Shown one piece after another: positions 47,881 to 50,165 of a stretch of DNA of 64,000 bases (position 1 is the first letter of the stretch; every line of letters begins with the position of its first letter). The DNA comes from Cavia porcellus. Taxonomy: Eukaryota; Chordata; Mammalia; Rodentia; Caviidae. The notes beneath the pieces were generated by a model, which saw only the letters and a program-made list of their open reading frames with translations, made no database searches and was not told where the DNA came from. A program made the position numbers and the translations under genes. The DNA lies in NCBI RefSeq assembly GCF_034190915.1, contig NW_026947514.1, forward strand, positions 7,848,201 to 7,912,200, written 5' to 3'.

Positions 47881-49181
47881 TGTCTTTGTCCCTGGTGTTA
47901 GATGTTTTGCTTGGTGCACTGGGTAGAAACAATATTTCATTAGCTTGCCAATGTGATGGCTAGATTCTGGGTAGATTCTGGGTTAGGGACAGGTCTTTGA
48001 TTGATCTCCCTGGGGACCCAGAGTCCCTTCAAGGTGTACCTGTCACAGTGGACTGGTGCCTCGTGTCCCCTGGGGAGTTCTGAGTTACAGAATGGCAGAG
48101 ATTCAATTCATGTGAGGTTTTTTCCCTTTAGCTGCTGTGCACATTCATGTGTTCACCCTGGCTTAGCAGTCGTGCTTGCTTTATTAGCACGTGTGCAGTA
48201 CCTAACGATTCCAGTCATTGTGAGGAGCTGGTCATGGAGACAGCACAGCTTAATCTAGGAGGGAGCACAGCTGTGTCTCCCTCCCTCCCTCCCTCCCTCT
48301 CTCTCCCTCTGTCCCTTGGTTCGTTCCCATTTGCAAAACGTGTGTCTCCCAGTCATGATTACTTTAATATTAAATGGTGAGAAGACAGAAATGCTTCAGC
48401 TTTGTTTCTAATAATTAGGCAACAGGTTCCTGCTCCACCTTCTCAGAATTTTCCATTTAACCCAATAAAATGTTCTGTTTGGGGTTTTATGTGAGCTGAA
48501 TGTTCCACAGATACCTTTTCAAATATGTAGTGAGTAATTTGAAGCAGACTCAGTGATTTTCTGGAGCGCAGTAGAATGAACTTTGCTTGTGTTGCGTCAG
48601 AAGAGCTATCACTGTAGCCTTTTCGTGAGTGTGTGTACTCAAGCTCTGTTTGTGAAGTCGATTTAACGGGAGTGATTAATTGTACCAGAAAAGCTACCTT
48701 TGATCATTAAATAGTCCTTGTGAGAAATTGTGGTTTAGCGACATTTTCCACTTACTAATGTCCCAACAGAATATTAAATCATAATAGTTGCCTCTTTCCC
48801 TTGTAATCGGAGTTTTGTCATAAAAGTAACTACCGTGGGGGATCTCAGAAGCAGGGTTTCTGCGTGTCCTATCGTGGTCCAGGGCCGAGCAGGGTTGGTG
48901 CGCTAAGGGTCTCCGGCAGTGGGTCATGCCCTCTCCCTTCCCTGCCGCAGGGCATCGCGGACACGGCACAGACCATCTATGAGACGGCGGCTCGGGAGCA
49001 CGAGAGCAGAGGGGTCACCGGGGCCGTGGGCGAGGTCCTGCGCCAGATCCCCCCTGCGGTGGTGAGACCTCTGATCGTGGCCACGGAGGCCACGTCCAAC
49101 GTGCTGGGCGGCATGAGGAACCAGATCAGACCGGACGTGCGGCAGGACGAGTCGCAGAAGTGGCGCCGCGGGGAAGACTGA
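3169..49181 (+). CDS. ATG2B: ATG2B, 3' part of the gene (37 coding exons, 5' incomplete)
   Basis: Autophagy-related protein 2B is a rod-shaped bridge that moves phospholipids from the ER to the growing phagophore, working with WIPI proteins, ATG9 and GABARAPs; it also acts at lipid droplets. Thirty-seven exons read in one consistent phase. Joined length is 5478 nt, an exact multiple of three, giving about 1825 residues plus stop. Family members are near 2080 residues, so roughly 250 N-terminal residues including the chorein domain lie upstream. Visible landmarks are the DDFCIL GABARAP-binding motif (exon at 31699), the YFS WIPI-binding motif (exon at 32540) and the ATG_C domain (last two exons). 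No stop or frameshift was seen in any exon. Splice sites are GT-AG except one GC-AG intron. Identity is recognised from the protein sequence; exon ends are my reading of splice motifs and phase. Confidence 0.97.
3266..3751 (+). other. ATG2B GC-AG intron
   Basis: A 486-bp AT-rich intron that begins GCAAGT and ends TACTTGTAG. It contains a 17-nt exact copy (3369-3385) of one arm of the palindrome at 2183-2212. No SINE seen. Confidence 0.75.
3752..3937 (+). CDS. ATG2B: ATG2B exon B (ENSSKIGLANKD...)
   Basis: The split codon G|AA gives E, then NSSKIGLANKDRKNRPMQ. The exon ends phase 1 before GTAAGC. It encodes a polar linker ending ...ETARTPSSR, rich in Ser/Thr and probably flexible and phosphorylatable. 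Confidence 0.95.
3938..5041 (+). other. ATG2B intron with antisense ID SINE
   Basis: Holds the antisense ID element at 4308-4388 and a worn ID-like scrap near 4680-4735; otherwise AT-rich unique sequence. Confidence 0.7.
4308..4388 (-). repeat. ID SINE (antisense)
   Basis: Starts with a T run and GGTACCAGGAATC, then GCTTGCCAGGCAGGC and GAGCTACA. This is the reverse complement of an ID element (tRNA-Ala-like head followed by an A tail). Confidence 0.85.
5042..5196 (+). CDS. ATG2B: ATG2B exon C (EEEVFFSMADMD...)
   Basis: Acceptor TTTTCTCCAG. Reads EEEVFFSMADMDMSHSLSSL and ends phase 0 at ...PLSATV before GTAAAG. Acidic, Ser/Pro-rich linker. Confidence 0.95.
5290..5398 (+). CDS. ATG2B: ATG2B exon D (LQPTWGEFLDHP...)
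   Basis: Only a 93-bp intron separates it from the previous exon. Acceptor TTTCAAAG, donor GTGAGC. Reads LQPTWGEFLDHPKEQP... and ends phase 1. Confidence 0.93.
5399..6607 (+). other. ATG2B intron with ID fragments and a B1-ID dimer
   Basis: Contains degraded antisense ID pieces near 5546-5600 and 6001-6085, and an antisense B1+ID composite at 6229-6391. Confidence 0.65.
6229..6391 (-). repeat. B1-ID dimeric SINE (antisense)
   Basis: Read on the minus strand, a B1 body (GCCTGTAATCCCAGCACTTTG-like) is followed by a short A-rich linker and an ID-like body (GGGCTGGGAATGTAG...). This is the left-B1/right-ID layout of B1-dID elements. Confidence 0.65.
6608..6869 (+). CDS. ATG2B: ATG2B exon E (LPSRSISMDESRPELIF...)
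   Basis: A 262-nt exon after ATTTCAG. Reads LPSRSISMDESRPELIFRL and runs through ...EACSHDHLR. It ends phase 2 before GTAAAC. The compact core resumes here after the linker. Confidence 0.96.
7679..7820 (+). repeat. B1 SINE
   Basis: Starts GCCGGGTGTGGTGGCACATG, with GGGAGGCTGAGGCAGGAAGA and an A-rich tail: 7SL-derived B1. Confidence 0.85.
7837..7951 (+). repeat. B1 SINE, diverged
   Basis: AGCTGGGCATAGTTCCATAC..., then AGGAGACGGAGGTAAGAGG and CTTGTCTCAAAACAA. A shortened B1 just behind the previous copy. Confidence 0.7.
8384..8534 (+). CDS. ATG2B: ATG2B exon F (FIGTGIKVSYEQRQ...)
   Basis: The AG|A junction codes R, then FIGTGIKVSYEQRQRSALRS. Ends phase 0 at ...PPHYTE before GTAAAT. Confidence 0.96.
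8535..9368 (+). other. ATG2B intron with antisense B1
   Basis: Holds an antisense B1 at 8982-9125; the rest is unique sequence. Confidence 0.7.
8982..9125 (-). repeat. B1 SINE (antisense)
   Basis: TTTTTTTTGAGGAAAGGTC, GTAGCCCAGGCTGGCCTC and CTCAGCCTCCCGAATGCTGG: reverse-strand B1. Confidence 0.85.
9369..9461 (+). CDS. ATG2B: ATG2B exon G (LLTFHSNEGSDIHP...)
   Basis: Acceptor TTTTTAAG, donor GTAAGA. In phase 0 throughout: LLTFHSNEGSDIHPPLCLQL ... ENKGTQ. Confidence 0.94.
9581..9769 (+). CDS. ATG2B: ATG2B exon H (GHQARLTSVPQKAE...)
   Basis: Short 119-bp upstream intron. Reads GHQARLTSVPQKAELQIKL then the conserved CCELDISIVDRLNSLLQP, part of the central ATG2 region. Donor GTAGGT, phase 0. 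Confidence 0.96.
10361..10424 (+). repeat. Tandem duplication of about 32 bp
   Basis: AATAAACTCCTCTCATTACC... at 10361-10393 is followed by AATAAACTCCTCTCACTACC... at 10394-10424, ending GAGGCG and GAAGCG. Confidence 0.92.
10427..10600 (+). repeat. Unassigned diverged repeat, copy 1
   Basis: Same block order as 24425-24600, with scattered substitutions and small gaps. Confidence 0.6.
11076..11108 (+). repeat. (TTTCT)n simple repeat
   Basis: About six units of TTTCT, directly joined to the antisense B1 tail. Confidence 0.75.
11103..11248 (-). repeat. B1 SINE (antisense)
   Basis: TTTTTTTGAGACAGGATCC, TAGCCCAGGCTGGCCTC and CCTCAGCCTCCTGAGGGCTG: reverse-strand B1 preceded by a TTTCT-rich tract, the complement of its former A-rich tail. 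Confidence 0.85.
11975..12248 (+). CDS. ATG2B: ATG2B exon I (HKAFTEVFLDDSHN...)
   Basis: A 274-nt exon. Reads HKAFTEVFLDDSHNPANCRV ... KLELTFRELT and ends phase 1 before GTGAGA. Encodes part of the long beta-sheet groove. Confidence 0.96.
12249..12960 (+). other. ATG2B intron with MIR-like fragment
   Basis: A MIR-type core lies at about 12545-12722 (ACACATTATTTTATTTCC..., GATCACATTGTAATAAACAG). The end is pyrimidine-rich and leads into the next acceptor. Confidence 0.55.
12961..13116 (+). CDS. ATG2B: ATG2B exon J, symmetric 156-nt exon (VYRPLEIDRFAKV...)
   Basis: Acceptor CTCTTCTCTCTGAAG is strong and the donor is GTATGT. It enters and leaves in phase 1 and adds exactly 52 residues, beginning VYRPLEIDRFAKVRLHERAM. 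The composition looks coding and the frame is open only up to just past the donor (stop 13122-13124). Including it makes 37 exons, which fits the expected exon number. I was less sure of this exon from memory than of its neighbours, because the flanking ...TG|SFQEE join also reads cleanly without it. Confidence 0.75.
13117..13470 (+). other. ATG2B intron, nothing recognised
   Basis: 354 bp of AT-rich sequence without a recognisable repeat; ends TTTTATTAG. Confidence 0.7.
13471..13573 (+). CDS. ATG2B: ATG2B exon K (SFQEEKGEASLKFF...)
   Basis: Begins GA TCA TTC CAG and reads SFQEEKGEASLKFFHVSGGV ... SSDDFDWP. Ends phase 2 before GTAAGC. Confidence 0.95.
13574..15289 (+). other. ATG2B intron with sense B1
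   Basis: One B1 at 13853-13995; otherwise unique. The acceptor TTTGCTGTCAG closes it. Confidence 0.7.
13853..13995 (+). repeat. B1 SINE
   Basis: AGCCAGGTGTGATGTGAGCTC, TGGAGGCTAAGGCAAAAGGA and an AACAAA-type tail. Confidence 0.8.
15290..15494 (+). CDS. ATG2B: ATG2B exon L with polyglutamate run
   Basis: Reads MVLKINPPAMHSILERIAAE, then an eight-glutamate run coded mainly by GAG repeats (about 15346-15371), then NDSHYQEEEEG. The GAG tract is a coding trinucleotide repeat that could vary in length. Ends ...MFENEQ before GTAAAG. Confidence 0.96.
15495..15946 (+). other. ATG2B intron with antisense B1-ID dimer
   Basis: The composite SINE at 15540-15720 fills much of this 452-bp intron. Confidence 0.65.
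15540..15720 (-). repeat. B1-ID dimeric SINE (antisense)
   Basis: ID-like complement (GTGCTGGGGACTGAGCTCC ... TTCCCAGCCC) is followed by a B1 complement (TTTTTGAGGCAGGGGGTC ... CCTCCTGAGTGGTCGAG). Confidence 0.65.
15947..16089 (+). CDS. ATG2B: ATG2B exon M (MVMPGDPVEMTEFQ...)
   Basis: Reads MVMPGDPVEMTEFQDKAMSN ... SFYEKLYN and ends phase 2 before GTGAGT. Confidence 0.96.
16880..16978 (-). repeat. ID SINE (antisense)
   Basis: A 24-T run, then GGCGTCGGAAGTCGAACTC, GCTTGCCAGGTAGGCACAG and AAATTCCCAGCCC. Confidence 0.88.
17930..18130 (+). other. GC- and CpG-rich intronic patch
   Basis: CGGGCGTGC, GGAGCCGCCGGAGCTGCGCG and CTGCCGCCGGAG within AT-rich intron. No exon or repeat identified. Confidence 0.5.
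18738..18880 (+). repeat. B1 SINE
   Basis: GTCAGGTGTAGTGGTTTACC, GGCTGAGGCAGGAGGATTGC and CTGTCTCTAAATTCAAAAAA. Confidence 0.85.
19890..19985 (+). repeat. MIR-like fragment
   Basis: CTCTTCTGCTAAGTGGCTGT, then GACCCTGGGAAGGTCACTTA: the typical MIR core layout, diverged. Confidence 0.55.
20238..20468 (-). mobile_element. Small poly(A) retrocopy flanked by 15-nt target duplication
   Basis: GCCAGTGCTTTTTTC occurs at 20238-20252 and again at 20454-20468. Between them, read on the minus strand, are about 180 bp of unique-looking transcript, an AATAAA signal and a long A tail. This is LINE-mediated insertion of a 5'-truncated transcript. I could not identify the parent; a gene 3' UTR or an L1 3' end are both possible. 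Confidence 0.8.
20630..20787 (+). CDS. ATG2B: ATG2B exon N (IFNDLLLWEPTAPS...)
   Basis: AG|G gives R, then IFNDLLLWEPTAPSPVETFE ... KSTVHY. Ends phase 1 before GTAATG. Confidence 0.96.
20788..21138 (+). other. ATG2B intron, nothing recognised
   Basis: 351 bp of AT-rich sequence without an identifiable repeat. Confidence 0.7.
21139..21311 (+). CDS. ATG2B: ATG2B exon O (DEESGSEEETLQYF...)
   Basis: Reads DEESGSEEETLQYFSTVDPN, RSRRKKKLDPQNKNSQSFL and ends ...AVFTDVK, phase 0, before GTGAGG. An acidic stretch next to a basic one. Confidence 0.96.
21372..21450 (+). repeat. ID SINE, diverged
   Basis: AAGGCTGGGATGTAGCTCGG, then CATGCGCCCCAGGTTCATTT and a short A-rich end. Confidence 0.75.
21803..21882 (+). 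repeat. ID SINE, diverged
   Basis: AGCTGAGGATGGAACTCAGG, GAGCACAAGCCTAGCAGAG and CCCTGGGTTCCACCTGCAGC. Confidence 0.7.
21926..22076 (+). CDS. ATG2B: ATG2B exon P (QDNGELLENKHGEF...)
   Basis: Acceptor TTTTGTTAG. Reads QDNGELLENKHGEFWLEFSS ... SSFSLYHK and ends phase 1 before GTAGGG. Confidence 0.96.
22258..22800 (-). repeat. L1 (L1M-type) 3'-end fragment, interrupted by an ID element
   Basis: TTTATTGCTGAGTAATATTG and CATCTTTCATTTGACATG, plus the ...GTTGTATAGCCATCATTAG... part, follow the order familiar from the complement of old mammalian L1 3' regions. Family assignment is by eye. Confidence 0.55.
22401..22518 (+). mobile_element. Young ID SINE with intact promoter boxes and 12-nt target duplication
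   Basis: GGGGCTGGGGATTTAGCTCA is followed by an intact B box (GGTTCGATCCCC) and a long A tail. AAAGACTTTCCT flanks it at 22387-22398 and 22519-22530. The clean duplication and tRNA-Ala-like head mark a recent copy. It lacks a proper anticodon arm and 3' half, so it is not a tRNA gene. Confidence 0.93.
22825..22952 (+). repeat. B1 SINE
   Basis: GCCAGGTGTGGTGGTGCTTG, GGGAGGCAGAGGCAGGAGG and an A-rich tail. Confidence 0.9.
23682..23881 (+). CDS. ATG2B: ATG2B exon Q (GIVDGAILPTETRL...)
   Basis: Reads GIVDGAILPTETRLPCSSRP ... SDKSESNTK, phase 0 at the end. The acceptor GTGGTGGATCTAG has a poor pyrimidine tract, yet phase and protein match leave little doubt. Confidence 0.93.
24013..24093 (+). 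CDS. ATG2B: ATG2B exon R (EFLIAVGLKGATLQ...)
   Basis: An 81-nt exon in phase 0 on both sides: EFLIAVGLKGATLQHRMLPS ... WHEQ. Donor GTAGGG. Confidence 0.96.
24094..25679 (+). other. ATG2B intron with an unassigned diverged repeat
   Basis: 24425-24600 resembles 10427-10600 (shared TTTTAGTTTAGAAAAAAA and GGTTCACTACCACTG-like parts). No SINE seen. Confidence 0.6.
24425..24600 (+). repeat. Unassigned diverged repeat, copy 2
   Basis: Parallel to 10427-10600 in the order AAACCCACTTxCT, AAACCTGAxTA, TTTTAGTTTAGAAAAAAA, then TTTTAAAAGxAAAAC and CACCACTGxTCTA. Probably an old interspersed element. Confidence 0.6.
25680..25786 (+). CDS. ATG2B: ATG2B exon S (ILYFLNIADEPVLG...)
   Basis: Acceptor TGATTATAG. 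Reads ILYFLNIADEPVLGYNPPTS ... WSCALDY and ends phase 2 before GTAAGA. Confidence 0.96.
25787..26158 (+). other. ATG2B intron filled by a B1-ID dimer
   Basis: The composite SINE at 25827-26034 with an A26-type and AAAAG tail takes up most of the intron. Confidence 0.7.
25827..26054 (+). repeat. B1-ID dimeric SINE (sense) with (AAAAG)n tail
   Basis: A B1 body (GCTAGACGTGGTGATGGCTG ... TTTGTCTCAAAATAA) runs into an ID body (GGGCTGGGGAAGTGGCTTGT ... CCTGGGTTTAATCTACAG) and then a long A/AAAAG tail. The clearest example of the dimer here. Confidence 0.8.
26159..26251 (+). CDS. ATG2B: ATG2B exon T (PLYLPIRSLLTVET...)
   Basis: AG|G gives R, then PLYLPIRSLLTVETFSISSS ... SSSTL. Ends phase 2 before GTACTG. 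Confidence 0.95.
26252..26899 (+). other. ATG2B intron with B1
   Basis: One B1 at 26560-26672; the rest is unique. Confidence 0.7.
26560..26672 (+). repeat. B1 SINE
   Basis: GGTGGAGCACAGCTGTAATT, GGGAGGCTGAGGCAGGAGGA and ...AAAAATAAAAAG. Confidence 0.8.
26900..26970 (+). CDS. ATG2B: ATG2B exon U (IIMDEAAVHLSDRC...)
   Basis: Acceptor TTTTTCTTCAG. Reads IIMDEAAVHLSDRCNNVTIN and ends phase 1 before GTAAGA. Confidence 0.95.
26971..27511 (+). other. ATG2B intron with antisense ID
   Basis: The ID copy at 27123-27212 is flanked by TGTCCTCTG-like duplicates; otherwise AT-rich. Confidence 0.65.
27123..27212 (-). repeat. ID SINE (antisense)
   Basis: T run, GGTATCGGGATCAAACTC, GCTTGCCAGGCAGACGC and TAAATCCCCAGCC. 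TGTCCTCTG lies on both sides (about 27114 and 27216), a short target duplication. Confidence 0.88.
27512..27588 (+). CDS. ATG2B: ATG2B exon V (DYVRVMDMGLLELT...)
   Basis: Reads DYVRVMDMGLLELTITAVKS then DSDGEQ, phase 0, before GTAAGC. Confidence 0.96.
27740..27910 (+). CDS. ATG2B: ATG2B exon W (TEPRFELHCSSDSV...)
   Basis: A GC-rich exon after CCTGTGTAG. Reads TEPRFELHCSSDSVHVRTCS ... GTPQRKSK, phase 0 on both sides. GC content is far above the flanking introns. Confidence 0.95.
28613..28697 (-). repeat. ID SINE (antisense)
   Basis: ATTGGGAATCAAAGTCACAA and GCTTGCTAGGCAGGCACTG. Confidence 0.75.
28945..29087 (+). repeat. B1 SINE
   Basis: ACCAGGTGTGGTGGCACATG, GGAGGCTGAGACAGGAGGG and a tail of AAAC/AAAT units. 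Confidence 0.85.
29540..29640 (-). repeat. B1 SINE (antisense)
   Basis: TTTTTTTTTTTTTGAGGCAGG, TTGCCCAGGTTGATCTC and CCTCAGCCTCCTGAGTTGC. Confidence 0.82.
29695..29836 (+). CDS. ATG2B: ATG2B exon X (VESSVQASSRGPVL...)
   Basis: Acceptor TTTGTCTGCAG. Reads VESSVQASSRGPVLPEAEQQ, the helix LRDLMSDAMEEIDM, and ends ...KPQAN, phase 1, before GTAAGG. Confidence 0.95.
29837..31698 (+). other. ATG2B intron with B1-ID dimer
   Basis: The antisense composite SINE at 30467-30645 is the only repeat I can place. No exon found. Confidence 0.65.
30467..30645 (-). repeat. B1-ID dimeric SINE (antisense)
   Basis: T run, GGTTAAACCTAGGGGCTCA, TGCTAGGCAAGGGCTC and ATCCCCAGCTC, then a B1 complement (TTCTGAGACAATGTTG ... 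CTCAGCCACCTCC). Confidence 0.65.
31699..31901 (+). CDS. ATG2B: ATG2B exon Y, contains the DDFCIL LIR motif
   Basis: Reads GVLDEHSQIQEPCCSDLFLF ... VPTENDDFCILFAPKAAVQ. The F-C-I-L core preceded by acidic residues is the conserved ATG2 motif that binds GABARAP-family proteins (known for ATG2A/B). Ends phase 0 before GTAATA. Confidence 0.97.
31902..32539 (+). other. ATG2B intron, nothing recognised
   Basis: 638 bp of AT-rich unique sequence. Confidence 0.65.
32540..32766 (+). CDS. ATG2B: ATG2B exon Z, contains the YFS WIPI-binding motif
   Basis: Acceptor CGATTTCAG. Reads EKEEEPIIRIMVDDAIVIRE, then NYFSLPVKK, the family's YFS motif implicated in WIPI4 (WDR45) binding. Ends ...SPAKSF plus two bases before GTAAGT. 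Confidence 0.97.
32929..33014 (-). repeat. ID SINE (antisense)
   Basis: TTTTTTTTGGTACCAGGAATC and TTGCCAGGCAGGTGCTTGTG. Confidence 0.88.
33382..33483 (+). repeat. 39-40-bp tandem repeat, about 2.6 copies
   Basis: GAGTTATTCCTTAxGAGTAT starts units at 33382 and 33421; a third, partial unit runs 33461-33483. Units differ at a few bases. Confidence 0.9.
33485..33645 (-). repeat. L1-like 3'-end fragment
   Basis: TTATCCATTCCTCCGTTGAT, GGGCATTTAGTTTGTTTCC and GTGCTGCTATAAATATGAG follow the complement of old L1 3' regions. Confidence 0.6.
34458..34566 (+). CDS. ATG2B: ATG2B exon AA (SPHSSPSHTPTRHG...)
   Basis: AT|T gives I, then SPHSSPSHTPTRHGRNTVCG ... EIQLSK, phase 0, before GTAAGT. Confidence 0.95.
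34567..35498 (+). other. ATG2B intron, no clear repeat
   Basis: The 34740-34990 part resembles worn repeat sequence but I cannot name a family. No exon seen. Confidence 0.55.
35499..35693 (+). CDS. ATG2B: ATG2B exon AB (VKFQHEVYPPCQPD...)
   Basis: Reads VKFQHEVYPPCQPDHDSSLL, then VFIVQDLEIRDRLATSQMNK and ends ...AHSNM. Donor GTGGGA is weak at +3/+4. Confidence 0.95.
35694..36368 (+). other. ATG2B intron with antisense ID
   Basis: ID at 35853-35933; the remainder is unique. Confidence 0.65.
35853..35933 (-). repeat. ID SINE (antisense)
   Basis: GGGTACTGGGATTGAGAACTC, TAGCCAGGCAGGCACTTGTG and ACATCCCCAGCCC. Confidence 0.88.
36369..36470 (+). CDS. ATG2B: ATG2B exon AC (LTIKALHVRPESGR...)
   Basis: Acceptor TTCTTGTCTTGTAG. 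Reads LTIKALHVRPESGRSPQECC ... LRLNIDQ, phase 0, before GTTTGT. Confidence 0.96.
36883..36958 (-). repeat. ID SINE (antisense)
   Basis: TTTTTGGCACCAGAGATCAAA, GCTTGCAAGGCAGGCATAAT and TAAATCCCCAGCCCC. Confidence 0.85.
38335..38495 (-). repeat. B1-ID dimeric SINE (antisense)
   Basis: GGGTCTTGAATGTAGGAGGC ... CACTGATCTGTTAACTC is followed by GGCTGGTCTTGAACTTTTTG and CTCGGCCTCCCGAGTAGCTG. Confidence 0.65.
39290..39740 (+). other. CpG-rich intronic patch
   Basis: Unusually many CpG dinucleotides for an intron, including GGGCGGCCGCGC near 39483. No exon or repeat identified; see findings. Confidence 0.5.
41271..41349 (+). CDS. ATG2B: ATG2B exon AD (DALFFLKDFFTSLS...)
   Basis: Acceptor CTTCATTCTAG. 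Reads DALFFLKDFFTSLSMEVELL then LTPDPE and ends phase 1 before GTATTT. Confidence 0.95.
41350..41910 (+). other. ATG2B intron, nothing recognised
   Basis: The 41440-41700 part is GC-richer, the rest AT-rich. No repeat named. Confidence 0.6.
41911..42115 (+). CDS. ATG2B: ATG2B exon AE (VKKSPGADVTCSLP...)
   Basis: Acceptor TCCATTTCAG. Reads VKKSPGADVTCSLPRHWSTS ... FSDQPVFF and ends phase 2 before GTAAGT. A poorly structured, Ser-rich segment. Confidence 0.95.
42116..42992 (+). other. ATG2B intron with MIR-like scrap
   Basis: A MIR-like core near 42130-42265 (GCAGCGGTGAGCC ... CAGGACCCAGTTAGTGGC). Nothing else identified. Confidence 0.5.
42993..43062 (+). CDS. ATG2B: ATG2B exon AF (EFRFTSEVPIRLDY...)
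   Basis: AG|A gives R, then EFRFTSEVPIRLDYHGKHVS and MDQ, phase 0. Donor GTTGGG departs from consensus at +3 and +4. Confidence 0.94.
43155..43202 (+). repeat. (GT)n microsatellite
   Basis: About 24 uninterrupted GT units. Confidence 0.97.
43549..43632 (-). repeat. ID SINE (antisense)
   Basis: TTTTTTTTGGTACTGGGAATT, GCTTGCCAGGCAGGTGCTGT and GAGCTATATTCCTGGCC. Confidence 0.88.
43789..43871 (+). CDS. ATG2B: ATG2B exon AG (GTLAGILIGLAQLN...)
   Basis: Acceptor TATTTTAAAG. Reads GTLAGILIGLAQLNCSELKL then KRLFYRH plus two bases before GTAGGT. Confidence 0.95.
43872..44485 (+). other. ATG2B intron, nothing recognised
   Basis: 614 bp without a repeat I can name. Confidence 0.65.
44486..44607 (+). 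CDS. ATG2B: ATG2B exon AH (LLGVDKLLSYAITE...)
   Basis: Acceptor CTTGCTCCAG. Reads LLGVDKLLSYAITEWLTDIK ... GPMHSLVQL and ends phase 1 before GTGAGT. Confidence 0.96.
44806..44960 (+). CDS. ATG2B: ATG2B exon AI, C-terminal amphipathic region
   Basis: Reads VQGLKDLVWLPIEQYRKDGR, then IVRGFQRGAASFGTSTAMAA and ends ...RMVQTIQ, phase 0, before GTACCT. In this family the C-terminal amphipathic region directs the protein to lipid droplets and phagophores. Confidence 0.97.
44961..45575 (+). other. ATG2B intron, nothing recognised
   Basis: 615 bp without an identifiable repeat. Confidence 0.65.
45576..45725 (+). CDS. ATG2B: ATG2B exon AJ (AAAETAYDMVSPGT...)
   Basis: Reads AAAETAYDMVSPGTLAIEPK, then RLAHQPVDLREGVAKAYSVV at the start of the ATG_C domain. 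Phase 0 on both sides; donor GTGCGT. Confidence 0.96.
47080..47365 (+). repeat. Interspersed repeat, family not named
   Basis: TATCGGTCAGCTTTCTGTAG, GACAAAATACATGATACC, CTGTTTGGCTCACTGTGTC and AGCAAAGCTGCTCACCTCG follow a pattern I know from common rodent and rabbit repeats, but I cannot name the family. Confidence 0.55.
47843..47883 (+). repeat. (GT)n microsatellite
   Basis: About 19 GT units with one TATG interruption. Confidence 0.93.
48278..48312 (+). repeat. (CCCT)n simple repeat
   Basis: Repeated TCCC units followed by CTCTCTCCC. Confidence 0.9.
48951..49181 (+). CDS. ATG2B: ATG2B last coding exon, ATG_C domain and stop
   Basis: Acceptor CTTCCCTGCCGCAG. Reads GIADTAQTIYETAAREHESR, GVTGAVGEVLRQIPPAVVRP and ends WRRGED, TGA at 49179-49181. 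The intact C terminus closes the ATG_C domain. GC content is much higher than in the AT-rich introns. Confidence 0.98.
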   Translation, partial: GIADTAQTIYETAAREHESRGVTGAVGEVLRQIPPAVVRPLIVATEATSNVLGGMRNQIRPDVRQDESQKWRRGED

Positions 49182-50066
49182 GGGCCGCGGCTGGCTGAGG
49201 GAGCGAGGTGGACAGCGGGAGCTGTGTGTCCCATCGCATTCCGGCGGGGACTCATTTTATTTTCTCGTGTTCATCTCAGGAACAAAGCGTTGTTTAGTTC
49301 AGTAATTTAATGTCAAAACACACAACCAAAAACTTCTGCATCGTAGGGCGCGTCGGGCGTTTGCCTGCAGAAGTGTGTGGCGGCTGGTGTCGAAGGTCAT
49401 TAAAGCATTTGCTGCCCTTTAGTGGAATGCTCACCTTTGTTAATTCTCCCTGCTCCCGACAGAAGAGACCTTGCATGGTGCAGAGCACTCAGGCGACGCT
49501 GGAACCTCAACAGCGCTGTCCGCGTGGCTCTTGGGAGCTGAGTTCTCTCAAGGCGAGGCGCAGGGAGAGTCACAGCTTCAGAACGTCCACGGAGAGCCTG
49601 GGCAGCCACAGGGGAAGCAGAGCAAATAGGCTTTTCAGGATAACGTCAAAAAAATACTAAGCTGCCCGGTGGAGTGCGTGTCGGCGCCCAGCACGGCGTG
49701 CCGGCCCCTGCCCGGGTGGGAGCGCGCATCCCAGACGGCCTGTGTCGTGTTGCACTTTATCCTCTGTGTGTGTGGGGGCGTGTGGGTGTGTGTGCGTGCG
49801 TGTGCAGCTCAGTGCAAGTCACCTGCTGTATCCTTTACGTCATGTACAAAGTTACACAAACACGAAGAGGGTGCACGTGTCTGAGCGTGTTCCGCAGAGA
49901 GGAGCCGAGGGCAGCGGGCTGCTGTATCGCGGGTGGGAGTGGGCTGCGCCTGTGACGCCCTCAGCCCAGCGCTTGTTCCCACGCTGCAGGTTAAGCAGGT
50001 GTGGTACAGCTTGCTCCGAACGTGTGCAAAGGGAGAGTGGAAATTGTTTTTGCTCTTTGAACATCA

Positions 50067-50072
50067 AATAAA
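50067..50072 (+). terminator. Poly(A) signal AATAAA, proximal
   Basis: ATCAAATAAAAATCC, 886 nt after the ATG2B stop. Confidence 0.7.
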
Positions 50073-50159
50073 AATCCTTAGAAATATGCCCTAGGCAACT
50101 AATTCAGAGTACCATTTTTACTTGGTTACAATGTACATTTTGATAACCTGGCAGGAATG

Positions 50160-50165
50160 AATAAA
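50160..50165 (+). terminator. Poly(A) signal AATAAA, second
   Basis: GGAATGAATAAAGTATTTTT, less than 100 nt after the first, with TG/T-rich sequence behind it. Confidence 0.7.

Larger units (their letters stand above)
45726..48950 (+). other. ATG2B last intron (3.2 kb)
   Basis: CCCTG pentamer run near 45770-45790; MIR-like scrap about 46745-46860; an interspersed repeat of unnamed family about 47080-47365 (with an 11-G run at 47281); (GT)n 47843-47883; a (CCCT)n-type tract 48278-48312. No exon found. Confidence 0.6.
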